Positions 8,189 to 16,462 of a stretch of 42,437 nt of DNA are shown one piece after another (the first letter of the stretch is position 1; each line of letters starts with the position of its first letter). The notes beneath the pieces were generated by a model. The model saw only the letters and a list, made by a program, of their open reading frames with translations. It searched no databases and had not been told where the DNA came from. Made by a program: the position numbers and the translations under genes. The DNA lies in the NCBI GenBank assembly GCA_024637305.1, contig JAGXFI010000014.1, positions 1 through 42,437 of the forward strand, read 5' to 3'. This stretch comes from Sulfitobacter sp. Its GTDB lineage: Bacteria > Pseudomonadota > Alphaproteobacteria > Rhodobacterales > Rhodobacteraceae.

Positions 8189-9349
8189 ATGACCCCAAAA
8201 CTTCTACCGGGGCGGCGCGGTTTGATCGTGGCCGCTCTTGGCTCGTCCCTGACCGTGAGTTGGGCGTCAAGCTATTACATCCCCGCCGTTCTCGCCGTAC
8301 CGATGGCGCACAGTTTCGGCTTGTCTCCAGTCTGGGTTTTCGGTGCCTTTTCCATGGCGATGGTGGTCTCGGCACTTGTCGGCCCATGGGCCGGAGCACG
8401 GATCGACGGCTTTGGCGGACGGGGCATTCTGATGCTGTCCAACGTCGTCTTTGCGGCAGGCCTTGGCCTGCTGGCCATCGCACCCACGCCCGCCATCCTG
8501 TTTGCAGGCTGGGCGATCATCGGGCTGGGAATGGGCATAGGTCTCTATGAGGCCGGGTTCGCCACGCTGGCTGGTATCTACGGCAAGGACGCGCGCGGCC
8601 CGATCACCGGCATCACGCTGATTGCGGGCTTTGCCAGCACCGTCGGCTGGCCCCTGTCCGGTGTGATGCTGGCAACATGGGGCTGGCGCGAAGCCTGCCT
8701 TGGCTGGGCCTTGATCCATCTGTGTATCGCGCTGCCCCTGAACGCCAGTCTGCCGAAAGGCACCAAAACAATCGCCAAGCCAGTCGCAACGGTCCAAGAC
8801 GGCCCCCCGCCATCGCGCCGGGCGCTGATATTGCTTGCGTTCGTCTTCGCGGCAACCTGGTTTAACTCTACCGCCATGGCCGCCCATCTGCCAGGCTTGC
8901 TGCAAGAGGCCGGGGCCAGCACTGCCATGGCCATCGCGGCGGGTGCCCTGATAGGTCCCGCACAAGTCGCCGCGCGGGTGTTGGAATTCGGCCTGCTGCG
9001 TCGCTTCCACCCGCTGGTCTCCACCCGCGTGGCCGCCGCCGCGCATCCTGTCGCCGCCGTGGCGCTGGTGACATTCGGCGGGCCTGCCGCGTATGTCTTT
9101 GCGGTTCTGCACGGGGCGGGCAACGGCATCCTGACCATCGCCAAAGGCACATTGCCGCTCGCCCTGTTCGGCGCGGCAGGCTACGGGCAACGTATCGGCT
9201 GGCTGAATGCCCCGGCCCGAATTCTCCAGGCAGCAGCCCCGCTGATTTTCGGTGCCGCCCTCACCGCATGGGGCTTGTCCGCGATCTGGCTGACAGCAGG
9301 GATCGGCCTCGCGGCCATGGCGGCGCTTCTGATGCTCAAGCGCGAATAG
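8189..9349 (+). CDS. Major facilitator superfamily transporter
   Basis: A 386-residue MFS protein with about 12 hydrophobic helices in two halves split by a charged loop near residues 190-210 (SLPKGTKTIAKP). The first loop carries GARIDGFGGRG, a variant of the MFS motif between helices 2 and 3. The frame is open far upstream, but ATG 8189 matches the natural start of the family; its ribosome site is weak. It follows the permease by 55 nt and is likely the third gene of the cassette, exporting an ion or a small organic compound. It differs from ArsJ contexts in that no GAPDH gene is present. Nothing recognisable lies in the 57 nt before the convergent E2 gene. Confidence 0.8.
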   Translation: MTPKLLPGRRGLIVAALGSSLTVSWASSYYIPAVLAVPMAHSFGLSPVWVFGAFSMAMVVSALVGPWAGARIDGFGGRGILMLSNVVFAAGLGLLAIAPTPAILFAGWAIIGLGMGIGLYEAGFATLAGIYGKDARGPITGITLIAGFASTVGWPLSGVMLATWGWREACLGWALIHLCIALPLNASLPKGTKTIAKPVATVQDGPPPSRRALILLAFVFAATWFNSTAMAAHLPGLLQEAGASTAMAIAAGALIGPAQVAARVLEFGLLRRFHPLVSTRVAAAAHPVAAVALVTFGGPAAYVFAVLHGAGNGILTIAKGTLPLALFGAAGYGQRIGWLNAPARILQAAAPLIFGAALTAWGLSAIWLTAGIGLAAMAALLMLKRE

Positions 9350-9406
9350 ATGCCGCTCAGTCTCAGCCCCGAACACCTGCGCAAGCTTCGTCTCTACGCT
9401 GTCCTT

Positions 9407-10297
9407 TCAGATAATCATCCGGCGCGGGTCGCTGAGGAGACCTGCGAGATGCGCGGTAAAGCGGGCCGCTTCGGCACCGTTGATGACCCGGTGATCATAG
9501 CTGAGACTGAGCGGCACCATCGGGACGGGCTGAAAGAGCTCACCGTCCCAGACAGGAACCATCTCGCTGCGGGTCAGGCCCAAGATAGCCACCTCTGGCG
9601 GATTGACGATGGGGGTAAAGGCCGTGCCGCCGATGCCGCCCAGGTTGCTGATGGACATCGACGCACCCCCCATCTCATCCGGCCCGACCTTGCGCGCCTG
9701 CGCGCGGGCGGCCAGATCGGTGATTTCTGCGCCTATCTGCCAAAGACCCTTACGGTCTGCATTGCGAATGACCGGCACCATCAGCCCATGCGGCGTATCC
9801 ACGGCAACGCCGATATGGACGAAATCCTTCAGGACCAGAGTTTTGCCATCCGGTGTCAACGAAGCGTTGAAACGTGGGAACGCCCGGAGCGCCCATGCCA
9901 GCGCCTTGACCTGAAAAGCCAGCGTCGTGAGCTTGATGCCCCGCGCTTGTGCCTCCGCCTTCAAAGCGCGCCGGAACTCTTCGATTTTCGAAACATCGGC
10001 GCGGTCATGATGTGTGACCTGCGGGATCATCGCATTGGCCGCCGCAAGATTGGCCGAAGCCACCTGCGCAAAACGGCTGAGAGGCTCTTTGGTCACGGGG
10101 CCAAATTGTGTGTGATCCACATCCCAAAAAGCCGAGTGACTGCTTTGGGAAGCAACCGCTGCGCCACCGCCCGAGAGATCCTCGCGGGCGATGGTGGTAC
10201 GGCCCAGATCATGGGCCAGTTTCTCAAGATCAATGCCTTTCTCGCTGGCGAGGACACGGACGGACGGGGCGGCGATAACTTCTGGCATACCGTTCAC
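9407..10297 (-). CDS. 2-oxoacid dehydrogenase E2 acyltransferase core, no lipoyl domain
   Basis: A 296-residue dihydrolipoamide acyltransferase lacking the usual N-terminal lipoyl domain. Residues 5-41 form a peripheral-subunit-binding domain (IAAPSVRVLASEKGIDL). Residues about 64-296 form a full catalytic domain resembling E2p, with NASLTPDG, IGVAVDTPHGLMVPVIR, SISNLGGIGGTAFTPI and the active site YDHRVING (His269, Asn273). Asn at this place is normal for E2p of the Azotobacter type. GTG 10297 overlaps the ALDH stop by 4 nt; ATG 10288 is the alternative. The lipoyl arms must come from another chain, most likely the product of 11741-13009 in the same operon. Transfers an acyl group from lipoamide to CoA. 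Confidence 0.88.
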   Translation of the reverse strand: MNGMPEVIAAPSVRVLASEKGIDLEKLAHDLGRTTIAREDLSGGGAAVASQSSHSAFWDVDHTQFGPVTKEPLSRFAQVASANLAAANAMIPQVTHHDRADVSKIEEFRRALKAEAQARGIKLTTLAFQVKALAWALRAFPRFNASLTPDGKTLVLKDFVHIGVAVDTPHGLMVPVIRNADRKGLWQIGAEITDLAARAQARKVGPDEMGGASMSISNLGGIGGTAFTPIVNPPEVAILGLTRSEMVPVWDGELFQPVPMVPLSLSYDHRVINGAEAARFTAHLAGLLSDPRRMII

Positions 10298-11724
10298 CAA
10301 CTCGCCGAGATGTATTGAGTCTCCATGAATTCGAGCATGCCCTCATGCCCGCCTTCACGGCCCAGACCGGATTGCTTGACACCGCCAAAGGGGGCCGCCG
10401 GATCGGACACAAGGCCACGGTTCAACCCGACCATGCCGTATTCCAGACGCTCGCAGACTTGCAACGCGCGTTTCATGTTTTCCGAAAAGACATAGGCGAC
10501 AAGCCCGTATTCGGTGTCATTGGCGCGTCGGATGACGTCCTGCTGATCTGTGAAGGTCTGGATCGCGGCGACGGGGCCAAAGATTTCATCATGCACGCAG
10601 TCGGAATTTTCCGCCACGTTCGACATCACCGTGGGGGGATAGAAAAAGCCCGTGCCATCGGGCGTGGCCCCGCCGCATTCGATCCTGGCTCCCTTGGCCA
10701 CGGCATCGGCCACAAAGGCCGCGACCTTGTCGCGGGTCTCAGCGTTGACAAGCGGCCCTACATCGACAGTCGGATCCGTACCATCCCCGACCTTGAGAGC
10801 GGACATGGCTGCAGTGAGCTTTGCGGTGAAGACTTCGGCCACGTCCGCGTGAACATAGATGCGGTTAGCGGCTGTGCAGGCTTCGCCCAGATTGCGCATC
10901 TTGGCCAGCATCGCCCCTTCGACGGCCACGTCGATATCTGCGTCTTCGAACACAATAAGCGGCGCATTACCGCCCAGTTCCATTGCCGGTTTCAAGACCT
11001 GGTCAGCGGCAGAACGCAGCAGCTTGCGGCCCACGCCGGTCGATCCGGTGAACGAGACGACGCGCACGCGCGGGTCGTGCAGCATATGATCCACCAGCGC
11101 GCCAGTGCGTTTGGAGGGCAGGACATTGACCAGCCCCTTGGGTACGCCCGCCTCTTCCAGCAGAGGCATCAACGCCAGCATGGTCAGAGGTGTCTCGGAA
11201 GCGGGCTTGATGATCACGGCGCAACCAGCAGCGAGCGCGGGCGCGATCTTGCGCGTACCCATCGCGGCGGGATAGTTCCACGGCGTAACCAGCACCGCGA
11301 GGCCGGCTGGTTTGTGTTGTACCAAGATGCGCGCGCCTGACGCCGGCGCACGGGTCATCATGCCATCCGCTCGCACGGCTTCTTCGGCAAACCATCGAAA
11401 GAACTCGGCAGCATATGTAGCCTCACCCATGGCATCGGCGCGGGCTTTACCATTTTCCAACGTGATCAGATGGGCGAAATGATCCAGCCGCGAGGTCATC
11501 AGCTCCCACGCGCGGCGCAGCACTTCCGAGCGGTGGCGCGGCGTTTGCGCGGCCCATTGTTTCATCGCGGCCTCAGCGGCATCAAGCGCCGCATCCGCAT
11601 CGGCAATTTCAGCAGAGGCGACAGAGGCGATGACCTCTTCGGTCGCGGGGTTCAGCACGTCAAACCGTTCGCCCGAGGCACCCTTGTGCCATGCGCCGTT
11701 AATGTAGAGATCGGTATGGTCCAT
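10294..11724 (-). CDS. NAD(P)-dependent aldehyde dehydrogenase (succinate-semialdehyde dehydrogenase-like)
   Basis: A 476-residue ALDH with TPWNYP at 148-152, FTGSTGVG at 225-232, general-base Glu249 in MELGGNAP and catalytic Cys283 in NLGEACTAANRIY. Overall layout matches the GabD/succinate-semialdehyde group. The residue before the Cys segment is GE rather than the usual GQ. The gene sits between the lipoyl-carrier gene and the E2-core gene, overlapping the latter by 4 nt. In an acetoin-type cleavage the free product is an aldehyde, and this enzyme is well placed to oxidise it. GGAG lies upstream of the ATG. Substrate unproven. Confidence 0.9.
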   Translation of the reverse strand: MDHTDLYINGAWHKGASGERFDVLNPATEEVIASVASAEIADADAALDAAEAAMKQWAAQTPRHRSEVLRRAWELMTSRLDHFAHLITLENGKARADAMGEATYAAEFFRWFAEEAVRADGMMTRAPASGARILVQHKPAGLAVLVTPWNYPAAMGTRKIAPALAAGCAVIIKPASETPLTMLALMPLLEEAGVPKGLVNVLPSKRTGALVDHMLHDPRVRVVSFTGSTGVGRKLLRSAADQVLKPAMELGGNAPLIVFEDADIDVAVEGAMLAKMRNLGEACTAANRIYVHADVAEVFTAKLTAAMSALKVGDGTDPTVDVGPLVNAETRDKVAAFVADAVAKGARIECGGATPDGTGFFYPPTVMSNVAENSDCVHDEIFGPVAAIQTFTDQQDVIRRANDTEYGLVAYVFSENMKRALQVCERLEYGMVGLNRGLVSDPAAPFGGVKQSGLGREGGHEGMLEFMETQYISASW

Positions 11725-11740
11725 GATCGGTCTCCGAAGA

Positions 11741-13009
11741 TCAGAGCAGGTGACGGAGCGGTTGCTCCATCCGGCCTGCGAAGTTGGAAAGAAGGGAGAT
11801 TGCGTCCTTTGCGTTCAGATGTCCCTTCGCGAATTCGAAAGTGATGGACAGTCCTTCGCCAAGCCGCGTGAGGGTCAAGGTCGGCACCTCTTCAGCCCCG
11901 ACCTGAACGGTCGTGATTGCCGTGAAGCGAAGATCGCGCAAGCGTATCTGCGGAGCGGCGTCCGTCGCCTCTGTCGCGCGGAGCCGGGTGCAAGCGGCAT
12001 AGGTTTTGACCTCGCCAGGGGTTTCAACGGCAACATTCACATCCTTGCCCATGCTGGCCGCACAGAACCCGGCGAGAATGGCCGATGGGTCGGGCAGATC
12101 AGCAGTCTCGCAAGCCCAGACAGAAAAGGCGGTAAAACCTTCGGTGGAAATCTCGGCCGTGAGGCAGCTTGCCGTCTGTGCGGTGCCCGTGCCGGATGCG
12201 GCCCCGCTCGGCAATGACTTGAGCAGTTCCAGATCCTTGACATGGAAGGGTTGGGGATAGCCCGCTTCGACCAGTCGTGCGAGGTCCAGCTGTTGCTCCC
12301 GCGCCAGACGCCGGAGTTTCGGAGAGGCGAGGATCCGCCGGTCTTTTGCAGGCACAGGTTTTGCTTGTGGGCGGGCCTGCTTGACAGTTGGGGGCGCGTC
12401 GGTATCGGGCTGTGCAGTTTTTGAAGCCACGGGAGCTGCAGAGGTTTTGCGCGTAACCGGATTGGCAGGCGCTTCGGCACTTATGATGGCAATGGTCATG
12501 CCGACCGGCACTTCTTCGCCTTCCCCGGCGAGCAAAGCCGCAAGAAAACCATCTGCACCGGCGTTGACTTCAACAGTGCTCTTGTCCGTTTCCACTTCGA
12601 ATAGAATATCATCGGTGGCGACGGGATCGCCTGCCGCCTTGTGCCACTTTACCAGCAGCCCGGTATCTTGCGCCATGCCGAGGGTCGGCATGATGACCTG
12701 CTTGCCCTCGGGAAGCGCATCTGTCGCAGCGGCGGCCCCGTCCTTCGCACCTTCTTGGGGCGCGCTTTCGGCGCTGTCCGAGATTTTGGCGATCACCTGA
12801 CCTACCGGCACATCCATGCCCTTGTTGGCACTCACGTCGGTCAGAAAACCGTCAGCCTGTGCTTCGACCTCAACCGTCGATTTGTCCGTCTCCACCTCAA
12901 AGAGAACGTCGCCTTTGGCCACGGCATCACCCGGCTGTTTGTGCCAGGCGACGATCTGTCCGGTCTCCTGCGCCATCCCCAGCGCGGGCATGATGACGTC
13001 AAGCGGCAT
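11741..13009 (-). CDS. Double-lipoyl E2-like protein with vestigial catalytic domain
   Basis: A 422-residue protein. Two lipoyl domains lie at about 1-77 and 103-178, each with the ETDKSTVEV lipoylation motif (Lys43, Lys143). A Pro/Ala/Lys-rich linker follows, then a peripheral-subunit-binding domain at about 225-262 (RILASPKLRRLAREQQLDL). The remaining 160 residues recall the end of an E2 catalytic domain (PTLTLTRLGEGLSITFEF and a closing helix LLSNFAGRMEQPLRHLL) but have no DHRxxxG active site and are too short. It is therefore probably non-catalytic, comparable in concept to E3-binding protein/protein X. It overlaps the E1 beta gene by 11 nt and has GGGGAG before its ATG. It likely supplies swinging arms to the separate E2 core. 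Confidence 0.85.
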   Translation of the reverse strand: MPLDVIMPALGMAQETGQIVAWHKQPGDAVAKGDVLFEVETDKSTVEVEAQADGFLTDVSANKGMDVPVGQVIAKISDSAESAPQEGAKDGAAAATDALPEGKQVIMPTLGMAQDTGLLVKWHKAAGDPVATDDILFEVETDKSTVEVNAGADGFLAALLAGEGEEVPVGMTIAIISAEAPANPVTRKTSAAPVASKTAQPDTDAPPTVKQARPQAKPVPAKDRRILASPKLRRLAREQQLDLARLVEAGYPQPFHVKDLELLKSLPSGAASGTGTAQTASCLTAEISTEGFTAFSVWACETADLPDPSAILAGFCAASMGKDVNVAVETPGEVKTYAACTRLRATEATDAAPQIRLRDLRFTAITTVQVGAEEVPTLTLTRLGEGLSITFEFAKGHLNAKDAISLLSNFAGRMEQPLRHLL

Positions 13010-13994
13010 CGATCATCTCCCCTCTGACAAGCAACCGCGCCTTTTCGGCTACGCCCTCGGGCGTGGGTACGGTGATATCTTCAAGGGCCGGGCTGAAGGG
13101 GATCGGCACATCCAACGCGCCCATCCGAAGCACCGGCGCGTCAAGATGATAAAAGGCCTTTTCGTTGATGCGGCTGGCAATTTCAGCGGTCACGCCAAAG
13201 CTCTGATGCCCCTCGTCCACAACGATCACCCGGCTGGTCTTGCGTGCCGAGGCAAGGAGCGCGGCCTCATCGAGAGGCACGATGGTACGCGGGTCGATCA
13301 CTTCGGCGCTAACGCCTTCGGCAGCAAGGATTTCAGCGGCTTTCTCACAGACCTGAACCATCGAGGATGTGCCGATCAGCGTGATATCCGTGCCCGCGCG
13401 TTTGATGTTGGCTTCACCGAAAGGGATCAGAAACTCTTCTTCCGGCACCGGAGCCTTGTCCTGATACATCAGCTTGTCTTCGAAAATCACCACCGGGTTG
13501 TTGTCGCGGATAGCGGTTTTCATCAGGCCTTTGGCCTCATAAGCCGATGAGGGCATGGCAACCTTGAGACCGGGAATATGCGCGACCAGCGCATGTAACG
13601 ATTGGCTGTGCTGTGCGGCAGATCGGCGTGTCGCACCCATATTGGTGCGCAGGACCAGCGGCACACTCAGTTTGCCACCTGACATGTAATGCGTCTTGGC
13701 AGCCTGATTGCACAGTTGATCCATGATCAAAAAAATGAAGTCGCCGAACATCAGATCCACGACCGGACGGCTGCCGGTCATCGCGGCCCCGACGGCAAGA
13801 CCCATAAAGCCGGGTTCGGAAATCGGCGTATCGACAACGCGGCCCGTGCCGAATTCTTCGACGAGGCCCGACAGTACCTTGAACGGCGTGCCCGCCTCGG
13901 CCACGTCTTCACCGATAATGAACACGGTCTCATCACGGCGCATTTCTTCGGCCAGTGCTTCGTTCACGGCTTGGGACAGGGTGATCTCTCTCAT
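12999..13994 (-). CDS. 2-oxoacid/acetoin dehydrogenase E1 component, beta subunit
   Basis: A 331-residue transketolase-like E1 beta. The N-terminus MREITLSQAVNEALAEEM, GEDVAEAGTPFKVLSGL, DTPISEPGFMGLAVGAA and the C-terminal domain with DPRTIVPLDEAALL are standard for pyruvate, branched-chain and acetoin dehydrogenases. It binds the TPP pyrophosphate site together with E1 alpha. No lipoyl domain is fused to it, unlike the housekeeping PDH E1 beta of many alphaproteobacteria. GAGGAG precedes the ATG. It lies 11 nt after the E1 alpha gene and overlaps the lipoyl-protein gene. Confidence 0.92.
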   Translation of the reverse strand: MREITLSQAVNEALAEEMRRDETVFIIGEDVAEAGTPFKVLSGLVEEFGTGRVVDTPISEPGFMGLAVGAAMTGSRPVVDLMFGDFIFLIMDQLCNQAAKTHYMSGGKLSVPLVLRTNMGATRRSAAQHSQSLHALVAHIPGLKVAMPSSAYEAKGLMKTAIRDNNPVVIFEDKLMYQDKAPVPEEEFLIPFGEANIKRAGTDITLIGTSSMVQVCEKAAEILAAEGVSAEVIDPRTIVPLDEAALLASARKTSRVIVVDEGHQSFGVTAEIASRINEKAFYHLDAPVLRMGALDVPIPFSPALEDITVPTPEGVAEKARLLVRGEMIDAA

Positions 13995-14005
13995 CGTTGT
14001 TCTCC

Positions 14006-15001
14006 TCAGGCAAGCGCGTGTTTGATGTCGGCAAACACATGCATGTCAACCTCCGACACGTCGGGATATTTGGCGTCGAGCGCATATTTCACTGCCGCTT
14101 CGGCATCCGCTTCGATTTCGGCATTCAGCGCGTCGAGGTCTTCATCGGTTGCGAGACCCTCGCTGACGAGATAGCCGCGGAATCGAATAATCGGGTCGCG
14201 GTTGTCCTTCCAATCCTTCTCTTCCTCCTTGGACCGGTAGTATTCACGGTTGATGTCGCCGACATGGTGGCCGTGATAGCGGTAGGTCATCAGTTCCATG
14301 AAAAACGGGCCTTCGCCTTTCCGGGCGCGGGCGACCAGATCGGTGGTCAACGCGTTGACGGCCAGAACGTCCTGCCCGTCAACCTGATGCGCTTCGATTC
14401 CGAAGGCCTCTGCGCGCGCGGTGATGGAGCCTGCGGCGATTTCCTCGGTCTTGGTATATTCGGAGTAACCGTTGTTTTCGCAGGCGTAGATCACCGGCAG
14501 CTTCCACAGCGCAGCCATGTTCATGACCTCGTACATCAACCCCTGCGCCGTGGCACCGTCGCCAAAAAAGCAGACGGCCACATCATCCTTGCGCAGCAGT
14601 TTGGAGGTGAAAGCCGCACCGGTCGCAATCCCCATCGAGCCGCCGACAATAGCGTTGGCCCCAAGGTTTCCGTTCGACTGGTCGGCAATGTGCATCGATC
14701 CGCCCTTGCCGCGACAGTATCCTTCTTCCTTGCCCAGAAGTTCGCAGAACATCTCCTTGAATTCGGCCCCCTTGGCGACACAATGGCCGTGGCCACGGTG
14801 AGTCGAGGTAATCTTGTCGCGGGTTTCCAGCGCTTCGCAAATGCCTACGGCCACGGCTTCTTCGCCGGAATACATATGGGTCAGCCCCGGCATCTTGGCG
14901 GACAGGTACAACTGGTTGGCGTTGTCCTCGAATGTGCGGATGCGGACCATCTGGCGGTACATGCGCAGGTAGTCTTCCGAATTGGTTTTCTTCTTGGCCA
15001 T
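14006..15001 (-). CDS. 2-oxoacid/acetoin dehydrogenase E1 component, alpha subunit
   Basis: A 331-residue TPP-binding E1 alpha. The GDG-NN TPP motif is visible as GDGATAQG at 147-154 and ENNGY at 175-179; THRGHGHC at 67-74 and RGKGGSMH at 97-104 are the substrate-channel signatures, and YRYHGHHVGD marks the mobile loop. Similarity in pattern is closest to AcoA-type acetoin dehydrogenases, which split acyloins into acyl-CoA plus aldehyde, but pyruvate-like substrates cannot be excluded. GGGGAG precedes the ATG. It is separated from the M24 gene by an 87-nt stretch with a hairpin. Confidence 0.9.
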   Translation of the reverse strand: MAKKKTNSEDYLRMYRQMVRIRTFEDNANQLYLSAKMPGLTHMYSGEEAVAVGICEALETRDKITSTHRGHGHCVAKGAEFKEMFCELLGKEEGYCRGKGGSMHIADQSNGNLGANAIVGGSMGIATGAAFTSKLLRKDDVAVCFFGDGATAQGLMYEVMNMAALWKLPVIYACENNGYSEYTKTEEIAAGSITARAEAFGIEAHQVDGQDVLAVNALTTDLVARARKGEGPFFMELMTYRYHGHHVGDINREYYRSKEEEKDWKDNRDPIIRFRGYLVSEGLATDEDLDALNAEIEADAEAAVKYALDAKYPDVSEVDMHVFADIKHALA

Positions 15002-15043
15002 AGCGGGCTCCCCCCATCAGGATGGTCGTCGATACATGTCTGT

Positions 15044-15079
15044 CTCCGGGCCGGTGCGGGATGGCGCAGCAGCCCGGAG
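15044..15079 (-). other. Intercistronic hairpin between M24 gene and E1 alpha
   Basis: Arms CTCCGGGC (15044-15051) and GCCCGGAG (15072-15079) pair perfectly over 8 bp around a 20-nt loop. No T tract follows, so it may protect or process the mRNA rather than terminate it. Confidence 0.5.
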
Positions 15080-15088
15080 GCGATGGTG

Positions 15089-16399
15089 CTAGTAACGGTT
15101 GGCGATCGGCAGTTCTTCTGCGGGAAAGAGGCTGATCACCTCGCAACCGGTATCGGTCACCACGACTTCTTCTTCGATCCGCGCGGCGGAATAGCCATCT
15201 GCCGCCGGGCAATATGTTTCCAGCGCAAAGACCATACCCGTCTGGATCTCCATCGGATTTTCGAAGCTGACCGCCCGACTGATAATCGGCCGCTCGTGCA
15301 GCGCCAGACCAAGCCCGTGGCCGAATTGCAGACCGAATGCCGACAATTCATCAGGAAAGCCAAGGCTCTCGGCTGTCGGCCAAACTTCTGCCACCTTGTC
15401 CGTCGATACACCCGGCTTGATCCGTTCAATCGCCAGATCCAGCCATTCGCGAGCCTTGATATAGGCATCATTCTGGACCGGTGTCGCGCGACCGATGTTG
15501 AACGTGCGATAATAGCACGTCCTATACCCTTGATAACTTTGCAGAATATCAAAAAACGCCTGATCACCTGGGCGGAAATACCGATCGGTGAAGTTATGCG
15601 GGTGCGGATTGCAGCGTTCGCCGGAAATGGCGTTGATTGCCTCGACATCGTCGCTGCCCATTTCATAAAGCATCTTGTTGGATAGCGCGACGATGTCGTT
15701 TTCACGTATGCCCGGCTTCAGGTTTTCGTAGATCATGTGGTAGACGCCATCGACCATCGAGGCGGCCTGGGTCAGAAGCTGGATTTCGTCCCAGTTCTTT
15801 ATCTCCCGTGCGCTGAGCATGATCTGCTGACCGTCAACCACATTCAATCCCGCTTCCTGCAAGGCGTGGAACATGGCGGTTTCGGCATAATCCACGCCGA
15901 CAGGCATGTCCTTCATTCCGGCATCTTCGATCAGGCCAGCAATTTCTTCGGCGTATTTCTTCATCAGCCCAAAGCTGGGCGGAATGGTGCCGCGCATGCC
16001 CACCACACCGGCGCGGCAGTGATCCGGCACCAGCCAGTCAGAATATTTCCTGTGATGTACGGCGGCCGAGCCAAAGTCCCAGACATATGGCGCATCATCG
16101 CCCGTCAACAGGCAGAAGCGGCACATCTTGTCGCGCTCCCATTCGCCAATCTTGGTGGCGGAAACGTAGCGGATATTGTTCACATCGAACAGCAGCAGCG
16201 TACCGCAATCACTGTTCTGCAGGGCTTGGCGGGTGCGGCCCAGCCGGTAGCGGCGCAGGCGGTCGTGATCGACGCGCTTTTCGAAATCAACGCTGGTGTG
16301 ACCCCAGGCAGGGATTTTCCCCTCCCAACGCCAGTTGGGTTCAATGTCCTGCGGGGTCAGCAGGTTGGGCATAAGGGCCGAGGCCGGGCGGTCTGACAT
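15089..16399 (-). CDS. Creatinase/M24-fold hydrolase with altered metal site
   Basis: A 436-residue pita-bread-fold protein: an N-terminal creatinase domain (about 45-200, with FDVNNIRYVS) and a C-terminal M24 domain. Of the five usual metal ligands, Asp284, His361 (GHGLGLALHE), Glu394 and Glu409 are present, but the second Asp, 11 residues after the first, is Cys295 (GYRTCYYRTF). Creatinase, which works without metals, also differs at these sites. Relatives include Xaa-Pro aminopeptidase, creatinase, ectoine hydrolase and the DMSP lyase DddP; none can be assigned. AGGAG precedes the ATG. It lies inside the E1/E2 operon, so it probably prepares or releases the substrate of that pathway. Confidence 0.82.
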   Translation of the reverse strand: MSDRPASALMPNLLTPQDIEPNWRWEGKIPAWGHTSVDFEKRVDHDRLRRYRLGRTRQALQNSDCGTLLLFDVNNIRYVSATKIGEWERDKMCRFCLLTGDDAPYVWDFGSAAVHHRKYSDWLVPDHCRAGVVGMRGTIPPSFGLMKKYAEEIAGLIEDAGMKDMPVGVDYAETAMFHALQEAGLNVVDGQQIMLSAREIKNWDEIQLLTQAASMVDGVYHMIYENLKPGIRENDIVALSNKMLYEMGSDDVEAINAISGERCNPHPHNFTDRYFRPGDQAFFDILQSYQGYRTCYYRTFNIGRATPVQNDAYIKAREWLDLAIERIKPGVSTDKVAEVWPTAESLGFPDELSAFGLQFGHGLGLALHERPIISRAVSFENPMEIQTGMVFALETYCPAADGYSAARIEEEVVVTDTGCEVISLFPAEELPIANRY

Positions 16400-16415
16400 G
16401 AAAGGCTCCTTCCGA

Positions 16416-16428
16416 GGGGCGGTGCCCC
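16416..16428 (-). other. Small hairpin between SDR and M24 gene
   Basis: GGGGC and GCCCC pair around a 3-nt loop in the 63-nt gap between the two genes. It is short but GC-only; function uncertain. Confidence 0.3.
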
Positions 16429-16462
16429 CGCTTGTGGTGTTGAAATTCAGGGACTGGCAGGG

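Noticed and set aside
8189-9349. Assignment of the MFS protein as ArsJ or ArsK
   Set aside because: No GAPDH partner gene for ArsJ and no diagnostic motif for either; only MFS membership is supported.
9483-9503. Asn instead of Asp in the E2 active-site motif as a sign of inactivity
   Set aside because: DHRVING with Asn is the normal form in E2p of the Azotobacter type, so the core is expected to be active.
13997-15685. 562-codon open frame on the plus strand
   Set aside because: It lies antisense to E1 alpha and the M24 gene, both of which have full family motifs; long antisense frames are common at this GC content.
15089-16399. Assignment of the M24 protein as DMSP lyase DddP
   Set aside because: The DTD and CVDISR metal-binding segments of DddP are replaced by FFDIL and RTCYYRTF; only the general fold agrees.
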